A DNA stretch of 64,000 bases from Pelagibius marinus. Its GTDB lineage: Bacteria > Pseudomonadota > Alphaproteobacteria > Kiloniellales > Kiloniellaceae. The DNA is taken from NCBI RefSeq assembly GCF_014925385.1, contig NZ_JACSDK010000003.1, forward strand, positions 248,001 through 312,000. Reading direction: 5' to 3'. Under the pieces are notes generated by a model, which worked only from the letters and a program-made list of their open reading frames with translations, had not been told where the DNA came from and did not search any database. Position 1 is the stretch's first letter. Each line of letters begins with the position of its first letter. Below are positions 30,974-39,571 of this stretch, in pieces. The position numbers were made by a program, and so were the translations under genes.

Positions 30974-31999
30974 ATGGAGGGCACACACGGGCGCCGGCGT
31001 CTGGCGACGATCTTCGCCGCCGATGTCGTCGGCTACAGCCGTCTCATGGCCGATGACGAGGAGACGACGCTGCGCAGGCTGCGCGCTTACCGCGACCTCA
31101 TCGACCGGCTCATCGCGCGCCACGACGGGCGCATCTTCAACACCGGCGGCGATTCGGTGCTGGCTGAGTTCGGCTCGGCGGTGGAGGCGGTGCGGTGCGC
31201 GATTGCGGTGCAGGACGAGTTGCGCCTGCGCAATGCGGAACTGGTGCCGCAGCGCCGCCTGGAACTGCGCATCGGCATCAACATCGGCGATGTCTTTGTG
31301 CAAGACGGCGATCTGCTCGGCGACGGCGTCAACGTGGCTGCGCGCCTGGAAAGCATTGCCCGGCCCGGCGGCGTCTGTATCTCCGGCAGCACCTTCGAGC
31401 AGGTGAAGAACAAGCTCTCGGTCGGCTTCGAGGATCTCGGCCCCCAGCGGGTCAAGAACATTCCCGACCCGGTCGCTGCCTTTTCCATCACCACGGGCCC
31501 GGTGACCGTTGCCGCCCGGAAATCAGCAAAGGGCATCGCCGGCGCCTGGCCCGCCCGGCGCGGTGCAATGGTCGCCGCGGCGGCGGTCGTCGTTGTGGCG
31601 GCTGCGGCGGCGGCCTTCTGGTTCTGGAGCCAGTCGGCCCAGGGGCCAAAGCCCTTGGCCGCCTTTCCGGAAAGCCTCACCACTGACTCACTGGTGGCCG
31701 ACGACATCGTGGCCCTGATGGCGGGCGTCACGATTTCAGGCCGTCGGGCCAGCGACGACCAGCCCTTCACGATCGTCCTCAATTCCGACCGGTCTGCGAA
31801 CTACTCCTTCAGCGGCGACAGTGGCGCGGCCTTCAACGAGACCGGCCGCTGGTGGACCGAGGACTACCGCTTCTGCCTGCAGATCCCGCGGTTTGCCCGC
31901 GGACAGCGCGCCTGCCCGCGCATCGTCAAATCCGGCGCGACGCTGACTGCTGTGCGCCCGATCGACGGCGTGGTGCTGCCCTGGACTCTCGTCAAATGA
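30974..31999 (+). CDS. Class III adenylate/guanylate cyclase with C-terminal membrane and extracytoplasmic part
   Basis: A 341-residue protein. The cyclase homology domain is at the N-terminus (about 8-175): metal Asp residues in FAADVVGYSRL and TGGDSVLAEF, and Asn/Arg in GDGVNVAARLE. The adenine-specifying Lys before the second Asp is Asn (FNTGGD). A hydrophobic stretch (about 200-225, MVAAAAVVVVAAAAAAFWFW) is followed by about 110 residues outside. This order (cyclase cytoplasmic N-terminal, sensor outside) is common in alphaproteobacteria. I chose ATG 30974 with GGGAGG upstream instead of 30941. It ends ten bases before a secreted alpha/beta hydrolase, so they are probably cotranscribed. 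Confidence 0.87.
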   Translation: MEGTHGRRRLATIFAADVVGYSRLMADDEETTLRRLRAYRDLIDRLIARHDGRIFNTGGDSVLAEFGSAVEAVRCAIAVQDELRLRNAELVPQRRLELRIGINIGDVFVQDGDLLGDGVNVAARLESIARPGGVCISGSTFEQVKNKLSVGFEDLGPQRVKNIPDPVAAFSITTGPVTVAARKSAKGIAGAWPARRGAMVAAAAVVVVAAAAAAFWFWSQSAQGPKPLAAFPESLTTDSLVADDIVALMAGVTISGRRASDDQPFTIVLNSDRSANYSFSGDSGAAFNETGRWWTEDYRFCLQIPRFARGQRACPRIVKSGATLTAVRPIDGVVLPWTLVK

Positions 32000-32009
32000 G
32001 GTACCGCGG

Positions 32010-32786
32010 ATGAAGCTGACGCTGCGCCTGGCCTGGGGCGGCCTTTGCATGGTGCTGTCGGGTGCGGTGGCGACCGAGGCGGGTGCCGAGCGCTTGTCCC
32101 TCGAGACGCGGCCCGGCGCCACCGTCATGGTGGACCTCGAACTGCCCGCGGAGGCGACGGCTCTGATCCTGCTCTTCGAGGGCGGCGGCGGCCGCATCAA
32201 GGCTTCAGCCAAGGGTTTCGCCTCTCTGGCCCACCAGCGCCTGGCCAGGGTCGGCATGGCCAGTGCCCTGATCGATGCCCCGTCGGACAAGCGCCAGTTC
32301 ATGGGCGGCATGCATCCCAATTTTCGCCAGTCCGACGCTCACCTTCGGGATATCAACGGGGTAGTCGCGGCCCTGCGGGCGCGCAGCGACCTGCCGCTCT
32401 GGGTGCTGGGCATCAGCCTGGGCAGCCGCTCGGTCGCCTGGTATGCGGCGAACTGGCCGGAGCAGATCGACGGCGTGATCCTGATGTCCAGTTCGACCGA
32501 CAACTCGAAGGGAGAGCCGGTCGACCGCTTTCCGCTGCAGAGGATCCAGGTTCCGCTGCTGGCTGTGGCACACGAAGCCGACGGTTGCCCCGGGACGCCG
32601 CCGGAAGGTGCCACGCGGATCGTGGCCGCGGCAAGCGGCTCGCGCGCCGCCGAGGTAAGAACCTTCTCCGGCGGCCGCAATGCCGGGCGGCGGGCCTGCG
32701 GGGTTCGTACATACCATACCTTCTATGGCATCGAAGACGAGGTGCTGGCCGCCGTCGCCGACTTCATCAAGAGTCACACGCCCTAG
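32010..32786 (+). CDS. Secreted alpha/beta hydrolase
   Basis: A 258-residue exported protein. A Sec signal peptide covers about residues 1-26 (RLAWGGLCMVLSGAVATEAGA). The nucleophile elbow is GISLGS (about residue 129), an acidic HEADGC region lies at about 185, and TYHTFYGIEDEV provides a catalytic His candidate near the C-terminus. These fit a Ser-His-Asp alpha/beta hydrolase of modest size. Two internal cysteine pairs are possible. It sits after the cyclase and is convergent with the LysR gene; the substrate is unknown. Confidence 0.75.
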   Translation: MKLTLRLAWGGLCMVLSGAVATEAGAERLSLETRPGATVMVDLELPAEATALILLFEGGGGRIKASAKGFASLAHQRLARVGMASALIDAPSDKRQFMGGMHPNFRQSDAHLRDINGVVAALRARSDLPLWVLGISLGSRSVAWYAANWPEQIDGVILMSSSTDNSKGEPVDRFPLQRIQVPLLAVAHEADGCPGTPPEGATRIVAAASGSRAAEVRTFSGGRNAGRRACGVRTYHTFYGIEDEVLAAVADFIKSHTP

Positions 32787-32796
32787 GCGGCCGCAG

Positions 32797-33780
32797 TCAT
32801 TTTTTCGTGGCGCGGGCCCGCTTCTTTCTCGTCGACTTTTCATCCGCTCCCCGCAGTCCCGCCAGCGTCATCCCCTCGAGCCGCTTGTCGATCTCCTCGG
32901 CAAAGCGCGTCACCGCGAAGTCGGAGAAGGCCTTCACCCGCGCGGGCAGCAGGCGGCGGTGGGGGTAGAGCACGCTCAAGGCCACCGGCTCCGGCGGGAA
33001 GTCGGCCAACACCGGGACCAGGCGGCCGTCGCGCAGGTGCCCGGCCACCTCCCACAGCGGCTTCAGGACGATGCCTTGTCCGGCCAGGGCCCAGCCGGTC
33101 AGCGCGTCGCCGTCGTCGGCGTCGAAGCGGCCCTGCACCGAATAGGGCTTCGGGCCCTCGGGCGTCTGCAGGGTCCAGCGGAACTGCTGGGAGCCGGGAA
33201 AGCGCAGGAGCAGGCAGTTGTGGTCCAGCAGGTCCTCCGGCGTCTCCGGCGCGCCCTTGTCCGAGAGGTAGGCCGGGGCGGCGCAGAGCAGGCGCTCGCA
33301 GTCGGCGATCTTGCGGGCGATGAGCGAGGAGTCGGAGAGGATGGCCATGCGCACGGCCACGTCGACGGTTTCGGTCAGCAGGTCCAGCAGGTGCTCGGAG
33401 CAGCGCAGCTGCAGCGTCACCTTGGGGTGCAGCTCCTGGAACTCCGGCACCAGGGGCGCCAGGATGCGCCTTGCGAAGCCCAGGGGGGCGGTGACCCGCA
33501 GCGAGCCCTGGGGCGCGCCGCCGGCGCCGGCCACCACGTTTTCCGCCCGTTCCACCGAGGCCAGCACCTCCTGGCAGGCGGTGTAGAAGGCGAGGCCCTG
33601 CTCGGTGGGCTGTACCCGCCGGGTGGTGCGGTTCAAGAGGCGCACGCCCAGATGGCTCTCCAGCGCCTGGATGCGGTGGCTGACCACGGCGGGGGAAAGG
33701 CGCAGCAGCCGCCCGGCGGCGGACATGGAGTCCTGCTCCACCACGCGCACGAAGACCCGCATGTTGTCCAGGAGGGACAT
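32797..33780 (-). CDS. LysR-family regulator, divergent from puuD
   Basis: A 327-residue LTTR. The HTH occupies about 1-60 (MRVFVRVVEQDSMSAAGRLL, PAVVSHRIQALESHLGVRLLNRTTR), followed by the periplasmic-binding-protein-like effector domain (about 90-295). An unusual basic C-terminal tail (STRKKRARATKK) extends beyond the domain. It is divergent from puuD-guaD across a 330-base spacer, so control of urate oxidation is the natural inference. LysR is usually autoregulated and needs a small effector, here perhaps urate or a ureide. Confidence 0.9.
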   Translation of the reverse strand: MSLLDNMRVFVRVVEQDSMSAAGRLLRLSPAVVSHRIQALESHLGVRLLNRTTRRVQPTEQGLAFYTACQEVLASVERAENVVAGAGGAPQGSLRVTAPLGFARRILAPLVPEFQELHPKVTLQLRCSEHLLDLLTETVDVAVRMAILSDSSLIARKIADCERLLCAAPAYLSDKGAPETPEDLLDHNCLLLRFPGSQQFRWTLQTPEGPKPYSVQGRFDADDGDALTGWALAGQGIVLKPLWEVAGHLRDGRLVPVLADFPPEPVALSVLYPHRRLLPARVKAFSDFAVTRFAEEIDKRLEGMTLAGLRGADEKSTRKKRARATKK

Positions 33781-33978
33781 CGCCCGCTCGCTTCCCTGAC
33801 CCGCTTGTTTCCCTGGTGGGGGCTTATTCTTGCGGATAGTTTATTTCGTTTTCTTTGAAAGTCATAGCGCCCAGCCTCCCATTCCGCCGCCGCGCGGGCC
33901 GCGCTAGCATGAACGGCGATCGCACGGAAATTCCGTAGGCAGGCGAAGGATTTAGGGGCGGTGCGGGATTGTCTTCTT

Positions 33979-34080
33979 CCTTCGAGACGGCGCTGACGCG
34001 CCTCCTCAGGATGAGGCCAAACTCTGATTTCGAGCCTCACCCTGAGAAGGGCCGTGAGGCCCGTCTCGAAGGGCGAGGCC
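33979..34080. repeat. Intergenic palindromic repeat (REP-like pair)
   Basis: Inverted arms CCTTCGAGACGG (33979-33990) and CCGTCTCGAAGG (34061-34072) flank inner arms CTCAGGATGAGG and CCTCACCCTGAG. Two units are arranged head to head, like BIME elements; similar sequences occur between genes across alphaproteobacteria. It lies about 30 bases upstream of the puuD start, within the LysR-puuD spacer. It may be the largest structured part of this 330-base region; no other signal was identified. Confidence 0.75.
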
Positions 34081-34110
34081 GGCAGTGCGTTACAACGAAG
34101 GGGAACTTGA

Positions 34111-35334
34111 ATGACTGCTGTGCTTTGGGAATGGGCCGAGATGGCGGTGCGCTGGCTGCACGTCATCGCCGGCATCGCCTGGATCGGCTCCTCCTTCTAC
34201 TTCATCGCCCTGGATCTGAGCCTGAAGCAGCGGGAAGGCCTGCCCGAGGGCGCCGGCGGCGAGGCCTGGCAGGTCCACGGCGGCGGCTTCTACAACATGG
34301 TGAAGTACCTGGTCGCCCCGGCGCGCATGCCCGACGAGCTGACCTGGTTCAAGTGGGAGGCCTATACCACCTGGCTCTCCGGCATGGGCCTGCTGGTGCT
34401 GGTCTACTACCTGCAGGCCGAGCTTTTCATGATCGATGCCCAGGTGATGGAACTGACGCCCCTGATCGCCGTCGCCGTCAGCCTGGGCGGGCTGGCGCTC
34501 GGCTGGATCGTCTACGACCTGCTCTGCAAGTCGCCGCTGGGCCGGAACGACACGGCGCTGGCGCTGGTCGGCTTCGTCTTCCTGGTGGCGCTCTCCTTTC
34601 TCTTCACGCTGGTGTTCTCCGGGCGCGGCATGTTCATGCAGATGGGCGCGCTCATCGGCACCATGATGGTGGCCAACGTCTTCGTGGTCATCATCCCCAA
34701 CCAGAAGAAGGTGGTGGCCGACCTCATCGCCGGCCAGCAGCCGGACCCCAAGCTGGGCATGCAGGCCAAGCAGCGCTCCCTGCACAACAACTACCTGACC
34801 CTGCCGGTGATCTTCGTGATGATCGCCAACCACTACCCCCTGGCCTTCGCCAGCCATTGGAACTGGCTGATCCTCGCCGTGGTGCTGGTGATGGGCGCGA
34901 TCATCCGCCACTACTTCAACACCAAGCACAAGACCGGCAAGGGCCCCTTGTGGACCTGGGGCGCGGCGGCCGCCGGGCTGGCCGCCCTCGTCTGGCTTTC
35001 GGCCCAGCCGGCAACCTCCCTGGACGCGGCCGCCCTGCCGGAAGGGATCGAGCTGGCCGAACTGAGTCACGAGGACCTGGGCCTCGAGGTGGAGAACGTG
35101 GTGCTGTCGCGCTGTTCCATGTGCCATGCGGCCGAGCCGCTGTGGGAGGGCGTCAGGGTGGCGCCCAAGGGCGTGATGCTGGAGACGCCGGCGCAGATCC
35201 GCGCCCAGGCGCGAAAGATCGAGATGCAGGCGGTCGCGACCCACGCCATGCCGCCGGGCAACGTCACCTTCATCGAGGAGGGCGAGCGCCAGGTCCTCGC
35301 CGCCTGGCTCGCCGCCGGCGCCCCGGCTTGGTAG
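34111..35334 (+). CDS. puuD: Urate hydroxylase, membrane-bound cytochrome c type
   Basis: A 407-residue PuuD protein. About eight transmembrane segments (residues 8-310, including VRWLHVIAGIAWIGSSFYF) form the urate-hydroxylase domain, with HGGGFYNMVKYL and NYLTLPVIFVMIANHY as family blocks. A C-terminal cytochrome c domain (about 325-405) has the haem motif CSMCH and the distal Met candidate in AMPPGN. It oxidises urate to 5-hydroxyisourate with the respiratory chain, feeding UraH. AAGGGGAA is upstream of ATG 34111. It is followed 10 bases later by guanine deaminase. Confidence 0.95.
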   Translation: MTAVLWEWAEMAVRWLHVIAGIAWIGSSFYFIALDLSLKQREGLPEGAGGEAWQVHGGGFYNMVKYLVAPARMPDELTWFKWEAYTTWLSGMGLLVLVYYLQAELFMIDAQVMELTPLIAVAVSLGGLALGWIVYDLLCKSPLGRNDTALALVGFVFLVALSFLFTLVFSGRGMFMQMGALIGTMMVANVFVVIIPNQKKVVADLIAGQQPDPKLGMQAKQRSLHNNYLTLPVIFVMIANHYPLAFASHWNWLILAVVLVMGAIIRHYFNTKHKTGKGPLWTWGAAAAGLAALVWLSAQPATSLDAAALPEGIELAELSHEDLGLEVENVVLSRCSMCHAAEPLWEGVRVAPKGVMLETPAQIRAQARKIEMQAVATHAMPPGNVTFIEEGERQVLAAWLAAGAPAW

Positions 35335-35344
35335 ACTTGCCGCC

Positions 35345-36655
35345 ATGACCGCCGTGACACGCGCCCTGCGCGGGCGTCTCCTGACCTTCCGCGACGATCC
35401 GGCAACAGCCGGAGACGCAAGCTATTCCTACATCGAGGACGGCCTGGTGCTGCTGGAGGGCGGGCGCATCGCCGAGGTGGGGGAGGCCGCCGAACTGCTG
35501 GCGCGCCTGCCCGAAGGCGCGGCGGTCGACCACTTTCCCGGCGGTCTCATCCTGCCGGGCTTCATCGACGCCCACATCCACTTCCCGCAGACCCAGGTCA
35601 TCGCTTCCTACGGCGCGCAGCTCATGGACTGGCTGGAGCGCTATGCCTTCGCCGAGGAGCTGCGCTTCGCCGAGCCGGCGCACGCCGCCGCCGTGGCCGG
35701 CTTTTTCCTGGACGAACTGGCGCGCAACGGCACCACCACGGCGGCGGTCTACGGCACGGTGCACCCGCAGGCGGCGGAGGCCTTCTTCACCGAATCCCAC
35801 CGCCGCAACACGCGCATGATCGCCGGCAAGGTGCTGATGGACCGCAACGCGCCGGACGGCCTGCTGGATACCGCCAGCAGCGGCTTTGAAGAGTCCAAGG
35901 CGCTGATCCAGCGCTGGCACGGCAAGGGGCGCCAGCTTTATGCGGTAACCCCCCGCTTCGCCATCACCTCGACCGAGGCGCAGCTCGAGGCGGCGGGCGC
36001 GCTGCTGCAGGAGCATCCGGACTGCTACCTGCAGACCCACCTGAGCGAGAACCGCCGCGAGATCGAGACGGTGCACGAGCTCTTCCCCTGGGCCGAGAGC
36101 TACACCCAGGTCTATGAGCGTTTCGGCCTGCTGGGCGCCCGCTCGCTCTTCGGCCACTGCATCCACCTGAGCGACCATGAACGGCTGCTGCTCAGCGAGA
36201 GCCGCTCGGTGGCCGTCTTCTGCCCGACTTCCAACCTCTTTATCGGCTCGGGGCTCTTCGACCTGGCCAAGGCGCACGACCCGAGCCTGCGCCTGCGCGT
36301 CGGCCTGGCCAGCGACGTCGGCGGCGGCACCAGCTATTCCATGCTGCGCACCCTGGCCGAGGGCTACAAGGTGTTGCAGCTTCAGCACCAGAACCTGCCG
36401 GCGCTGCTCGGCTTCTACTGGCTTACTCTCGGCAACGCCCGGGCGCTGCAACTCGACGACCGCATCGGCACCCTGGAAGCGGGCCGGGAAGCCGACATCG
36501 TGGTGCTGGACGCCCGCGCCACCCCGGCCATGGCCCACCGCGCCGAGCGGGTGGAAACCCTGGAGGAGGAACTCTTCCTGCTCATGACCCTGGGCGACGA
36601 CCGCGCCGTGCGCGCCACCTACATCGCCGGCGAAAAGGCTTACGACCGGGTCTAG
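35345..36655 (+). CDS. guaD: Guanine deaminase
   Basis: A 436-residue amidohydrolase-superfamily enzyme. The metal-binding HxH is in GFIDAHIHFPQTQVIASYG, with other ligands in TQTHLSEN-like LQTHLSENRREI (about 235), LFGHCIHLSD and LASDVGGGTSYSML. These match GuaD, which deaminates guanine to xanthine, the substrate of XdhAB. It is in one unit with puuD. The stop overlaps the convergent VOC gene by four bases. Length is typical (about 430-445). Confidence 0.94.
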   Translation: MTAVTRALRGRLLTFRDDPATAGDASYSYIEDGLVLLEGGRIAEVGEAAELLARLPEGAAVDHFPGGLILPGFIDAHIHFPQTQVIASYGAQLMDWLERYAFAEELRFAEPAHAAAVAGFFLDELARNGTTTAAVYGTVHPQAAEAFFTESHRRNTRMIAGKVLMDRNAPDGLLDTASSGFEESKALIQRWHGKGRQLYAVTPRFAITSTEAQLEAAGALLQEHPDCYLQTHLSENRREIETVHELFPWAESYTQVYERFGLLGARSLFGHCIHLSDHERLLLSESRSVAVFCPTSNLFIGSGLFDLAKAHDPSLRLRVGLASDVGGGTSYSMLRTLAEGYKVLQLQHQNLPALLGFYWLTLGNARALQLDDRIGTLEAGREADIVVLDARATPAMAHRAERVETLEEELFLLMTLGDDRAVRATYIAGEKAYDRV

Positions 36656-37050
36656 CTTTCCGGCTGCCGGTGGAAGACCGCCTCGACGCGGTTGCCGTCG
36701 GGATCGCGCAGGAAGGCGGCGTAGTAGGCGGGGTGGTAGTCGCCGCGCAGCCCCGGCGGCCCGTCGCAGCTGCCGCCGTGGGCCAGGCCCGCGGCATGAA
36801 AATCGTCGACCGCCGGGCGGCTCGGCGCGCGGAAGCACCAATGGCGGTTGTCGGGCACCAGCTCCGGGCCGCGGCTCTCGAAGATCGAGAGATAGCTGTG
36901 GCTGTCGTCCTCGGGGCGGTTGCGCAGGCCGTAGCCGAGCTGCCGGTCGCTGCGCAGGACGCAGGGCACCAGCAGCGCGCCCATGACCGCGTCCCAGAAG
37001 GGCGCGGCCCGGGCGATGTCCGAGACGGTGATCGAGATATGGTCCAGCAT
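36652..37050 (-). CDS. VOC-family (glyoxalase/dioxygenase fold) protein
   Basis: A 132-residue single-domain VOC protein: MLDHISITVSDIARAAPFWDAVM at the N-terminus, with a paired beta-alpha-beta repeat and a C-terminal RDPDGNRVEAVFH. The His (LDHISI), Glu (VEAVFH) and His near the middle (HWCFRA) are plausible metal ligands. No specific reaction can be assigned. It lies downstream of the GNAT gene, 101 bases and one hairpin away, so it may be read from the transporter operon or on its own. Confidence 0.82.
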   Translation of the reverse strand: MLDHISITVSDIARAAPFWDAVMGALLVPCVLRSDRQLGYGLRNRPEDDSHSYLSIFESRGPELVPDNRHWCFRAPSRPAVDDFHAAGLAHGGSCDGPPGLRGDYHPAYYAAFLRDPDGNRVEAVFHRQPES

Positions 37051-37112
37051 TGGGCCCCCAGCCTGTTTGCCGCCGATGTTAGCGGCCGCCGCCGGGAAAA
37101 TCTCGCCCTTTG

Positions 37113-37148
37113 GGAATCTTCCCTCGCGCCGGAGGGGCGGAAGATTCC
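37113..37148 (-). terminator. Hairpin after the transporter/GNAT operon
   Basis: Arms GGAATCTTCC (37113-37122) and GGAAGATTCC (37139-37148) pair perfectly over ten bases around a 16-base loop. It starts four bases after the GNAT stop codon when read on the minus strand. No T run follows, so it could be a factor-assisted terminator, an mRNA-stabilising hairpin or a palindromic repeat. Confidence 0.45.
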
Positions 37149-37151
37149 GGT

Positions 37152-38009
37152 TCAGCCCAGCTCGAAGGTGGTGATGCCGAAGGTGCGGTCGGTGGGCAGG
37201 TCGGGCGCCGGGCCGCGGTACATGCGCGCGGTCTCGAAGACCGGCTGCAGGCCGAAGCCTTCGGCCAAGCCGACGGCTGCCTTGTTGTCCTCCGGCGTGT
37301 CGAGGGCGACCTCCGCGCCCGGCCGGGTTGCGCAGAGGGCCAGGAAGAGGGCGGTGGCGGTGGCCGCGTCCTCGGCGAAGAGCGGGCCGATCTTGCAGCC
37401 GCTGCGGCAGTCGCGGATGACGCCGTAGCCGGTAACCTCCCCGTCCTTCAGCGCGAAGCGCGCGCTGCGGCGCACGCCGTCCTCCGGCAGCACCCAGGGG
37501 CGGGTGAAGACCGCTCGCGGCGCGGCGAAGAAGGTCCCGTCGTAGGCGACGACCGCCTGCAGCTCCAGCTCGGTGACCGGGCGGACCTCCACCGCGGGGG
37601 CTCCCGCGCCTTCGATGGCCGGCACGCCGCTGTGGCGGATGTTGCGCCCGGCCAGCGCGAAGCCGATCTTGCGGTAGTTGTCCTGCTGGGCGACGACGCC
37701 GTCCAGGCCGACGCAGCGTCCCTCCAGGGTGGCCATGCCGTGGTTCCAGGTGGCGATGCCGGCGCCGCTGCCGCGATGGTCCGGATGCACGATGTAGAAG
37801 CCCAGAAAGCCGAAGTCCGTGCCGTAGCGCACCACGGAAATGGAGGAGACCGGGGTGTCGCCGATCCAGCCCATGAAGTAGCCGCCGGGATCGGTGGCGT
37901 GGAAGACCGGCAAATCGTCCAGTCCGGGGTTCCAGCCCTCGGCGGCTGCCCAGTCGATCGCGGTGCGGAATTCTTCCGCCGAGGCGGCGCGGATCTGCAG
38001 CTTGCTCAT
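37152..38009 (-). CDS. GNAT-family acetyltransferase, two-domain (YitH-like)
   Basis: A 285-residue protein with an N-terminal GNAT domain (about 1-120; YIVHPDHRGSGAGIATWN holds the acetyl-CoA pyrophosphate loop). A second Acetyltransf_18-like domain (about 140-280) contains RPWVLPEDGVRRSARFAL. The ATG overlaps the racemase stop (ATGA), so it is translationally coupled. It is therefore the last gene of the PotABCD/racemase operon and probably N-acylates or detoxifies a related amine or amino acid; that is inference. Confidence 0.87.
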   Translation of the reverse strand: MSKLQIRAASAEEFRTAIDWAAAEGWNPGLDDLPVFHATDPGGYFMGWIGDTPVSSISVVRYGTDFGFLGFYIVHPDHRGSGAGIATWNHGMATLEGRCVGLDGVVAQQDNYRKIGFALAGRNIRHSGVPAIEGAGAPAVEVRPVTELELQAVVAYDGTFFAAPRAVFTRPWVLPEDGVRRSARFALKDGEVTGYGVIRDCRSGCKIGPLFAEDAATATALFLALCATRPGAEVALDTPEDNKAAVGLAEGFGLQPVFETARMYRGPAPDLPTDRTFGITTFELG

Positions 38010-38707
38010 GGGGCGGCGAGGGGGTCCGGCGCCACGCGGATGCCGTCGGTGCCGTTGCGGCGCAAGGCCTCGCAGAAGGCCACCGCCGCCACTACGCCGT
38101 CGATCACCGGAGCTCTGAATCGCGCCGTCATCTCTTCCGCCATATCCGCCATTCCGGCGCAGCCCAGCACCACCGCGCCGCAGCCGTCCTCGGCCAGGGC
38201 CTCGCCGATCTGGTCGGCAATGGCCTCTACCACACTACTCGTCGCGTTCTCCAGATCAAGCACGGGAACGTCCGAGGCGCGCAGCCGGGCGCAGCGCTTG
38301 GCCCAGCCGTAGGCGGCCAGATTGGCCTCTATGACCGGCAGGGAGACGGGCAGGGTGGTGACCACGGAAAACCGCTCGGCCACCATCATGGCGGCCAGGA
38401 ACCCCGCCTCGCCGATGCCCAGCACGGGGACCGGCGAGCGCGCCTTCAGCTCCGCGAGGCCGGTGTCGTCGAAGCAGGCGATGATCGCGGCATCGAACTC
38501 GCTCTTGCCCAGGACTTCCCGCTCGAAGAGGGCGAAGAGGCCGGGCAGAGCGGCCTCGCCGTCGGCCGGGCCCTGAATCGCGGGCGGCCCACCTTCGGGG
38601 TTGAGGGCGGTAATCTGCGTGCCCGGCAGCGCCGCGCGGCGCGCCGCCGCCCCGATCGCCTCCGTCATGGCGGCCGTGCTGTTGGGGTTTATAACCAGAA
38701 TGTGCAT
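38006..38707 (-). CDS. Asp/Glu/hydantoin-racemase-family protein
   Basis: A 233-residue protein of the HyuE/allantoin-racemase type. The N-terminal MHILVINPNSTAAMTEAI is the family start. The two catalytic Cys candidates are in IIACFDDTGL (about residue 78) and VLGCAGMADM (about 182). Members of this family racemise hydantoins, allantoin (HpxA) or act as maleate isomerase-type enzymes. It is in an operon with a PotABCD-like importer and a GNAT gene. Because purine-to-allantoin genes are close by, allantoin racemisation is attractive, but D-hydantoins or D-amino acids are equally possible. Confidence 0.87.
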   Translation of the reverse strand: MHILVINPNSTAAMTEAIGAAARRAALPGTQITALNPEGGPPAIQGPADGEAALPGLFALFEREVLGKSEFDAAIIACFDDTGLAELKARSPVPVLGIGEAGFLAAMMVAERFSVVTTLPVSLPVIEANLAAYGWAKRCARLRASDVPVLDLENATSSVVEAIADQIGEALAEDGCGAVVLGCAGMADMAEEMTARFRAPVIDGVVAAVAFCEALRRNGTDGIRVAPDPLAAP

Positions 38708-38720
38708 GTCGGTGGCCGCG

Positions 38721-39569
38721 TCAGACCATGCCCTTGCCGGCGTCGGAGCCCAGTTTCGCGCGGCGCCGGCGCAGTATCACGGCCAGCGCGATGAAGCTGG
38801 TGATGATGAGGAAAGAGAAGACGGTCGTCAACGTGCCCAGTGCGTAGAGAACCGGCGAGGTGACGTTGGTCGTCATGCCGAAGATCTCCAGCGGCAGGGT
38901 GTTGTAGGACCCTGACGTCAGCAGGGTGCGCGCGAATTCGTCGTAGGAAAGGGTGAAGCCGAAGAGGGCGACGCCGATGAGGCTGGGAGCGATGATCGGC
39001 AGCACCACGAAGCGCACGGTCTGCCAGGGCGAGGCGCCGAGGTCGCGCGCGGCCTCCTCGTAGGCCTTGTTGAAGCGGTTGAAGACCGCGAACATGATCA
39101 GCAGGCCGAAGGGCAGGGTCCAGGTGAGCTGCGCGCCGAAGCCCGAAGTTGTCCAGTGGACCTCCCAGTCCAGGATGTCGAAGATCAGGCCGACGCCCAG
39201 CGAGATGAGGATCGAGGGAATGATCAGGCTGGCGATGATCAGGTAGAACAGCGCACCCGAGCCGATGAAGCGCCGGCGGAAGGCGAGGCCGCCCATGACC
39301 GAGAGCACCACGGTGACGGCCATCACCATGAGGCCGAGGGCGAAGGAGCGGCGGAAGGCGCCCCAGATGTCGCCCACCGCCTGTTTTTCGAAGAGATCGA
39401 CGAACCAGTGCAGCGAGACGCCGTTCATGGGGAAGGTCAGGCCGCCCTGCGGGCCCTGGAATGACAGGATGGCGATGGTGATGATCGGCCCGTAGAGAAA
39501 CAGCACGAAGAGCGCGAAGAAGAGCGCCAGCGCGTAGAAGGAGCCGGGACGCGGTTCGCGGGTCCTCAT
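38721..39569 (-). CDS. ABC transporter permease, PotC-like
   Basis: A 282-residue permease with six predicted transmembrane helices. The cytoplasmic EAA-type loop reads EEAARDLGASPWQTVRFVVLPIIAPSLIG (about 175-203). Its frame continues upstream to 40199 as a shadow of the other permease; the real ATG is 39569, two bases after the PotB-like stop. It pairs with the PotB-like gene, a PotD-like binding protein and a PotA-like ATPase. Confidence 0.92.
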   Translation of the reverse strand: MRTREPRPGSFYALALFFALFVLFLYGPIITIAILSFQGPQGGLTFPMNGVSLHWFVDLFEKQAVGDIWGAFRRSFALGLMVMAVTVVLSVMGGLAFRRRFIGSGALFYLIIASLIIPSILISLGVGLIFDILDWEVHWTTSGFGAQLTWTLPFGLLIMFAVFNRFNKAYEEAARDLGASPWQTVRFVVLPIIAPSLIGVALFGFTLSYDEFARTLLTSGSYNTLPLEIFGMTTNVTSPVLYALGTLTTVFSFLIITSFIALAVILRRRRAKLGSDAGKGMV

Positions 39570-39571
39570 GC

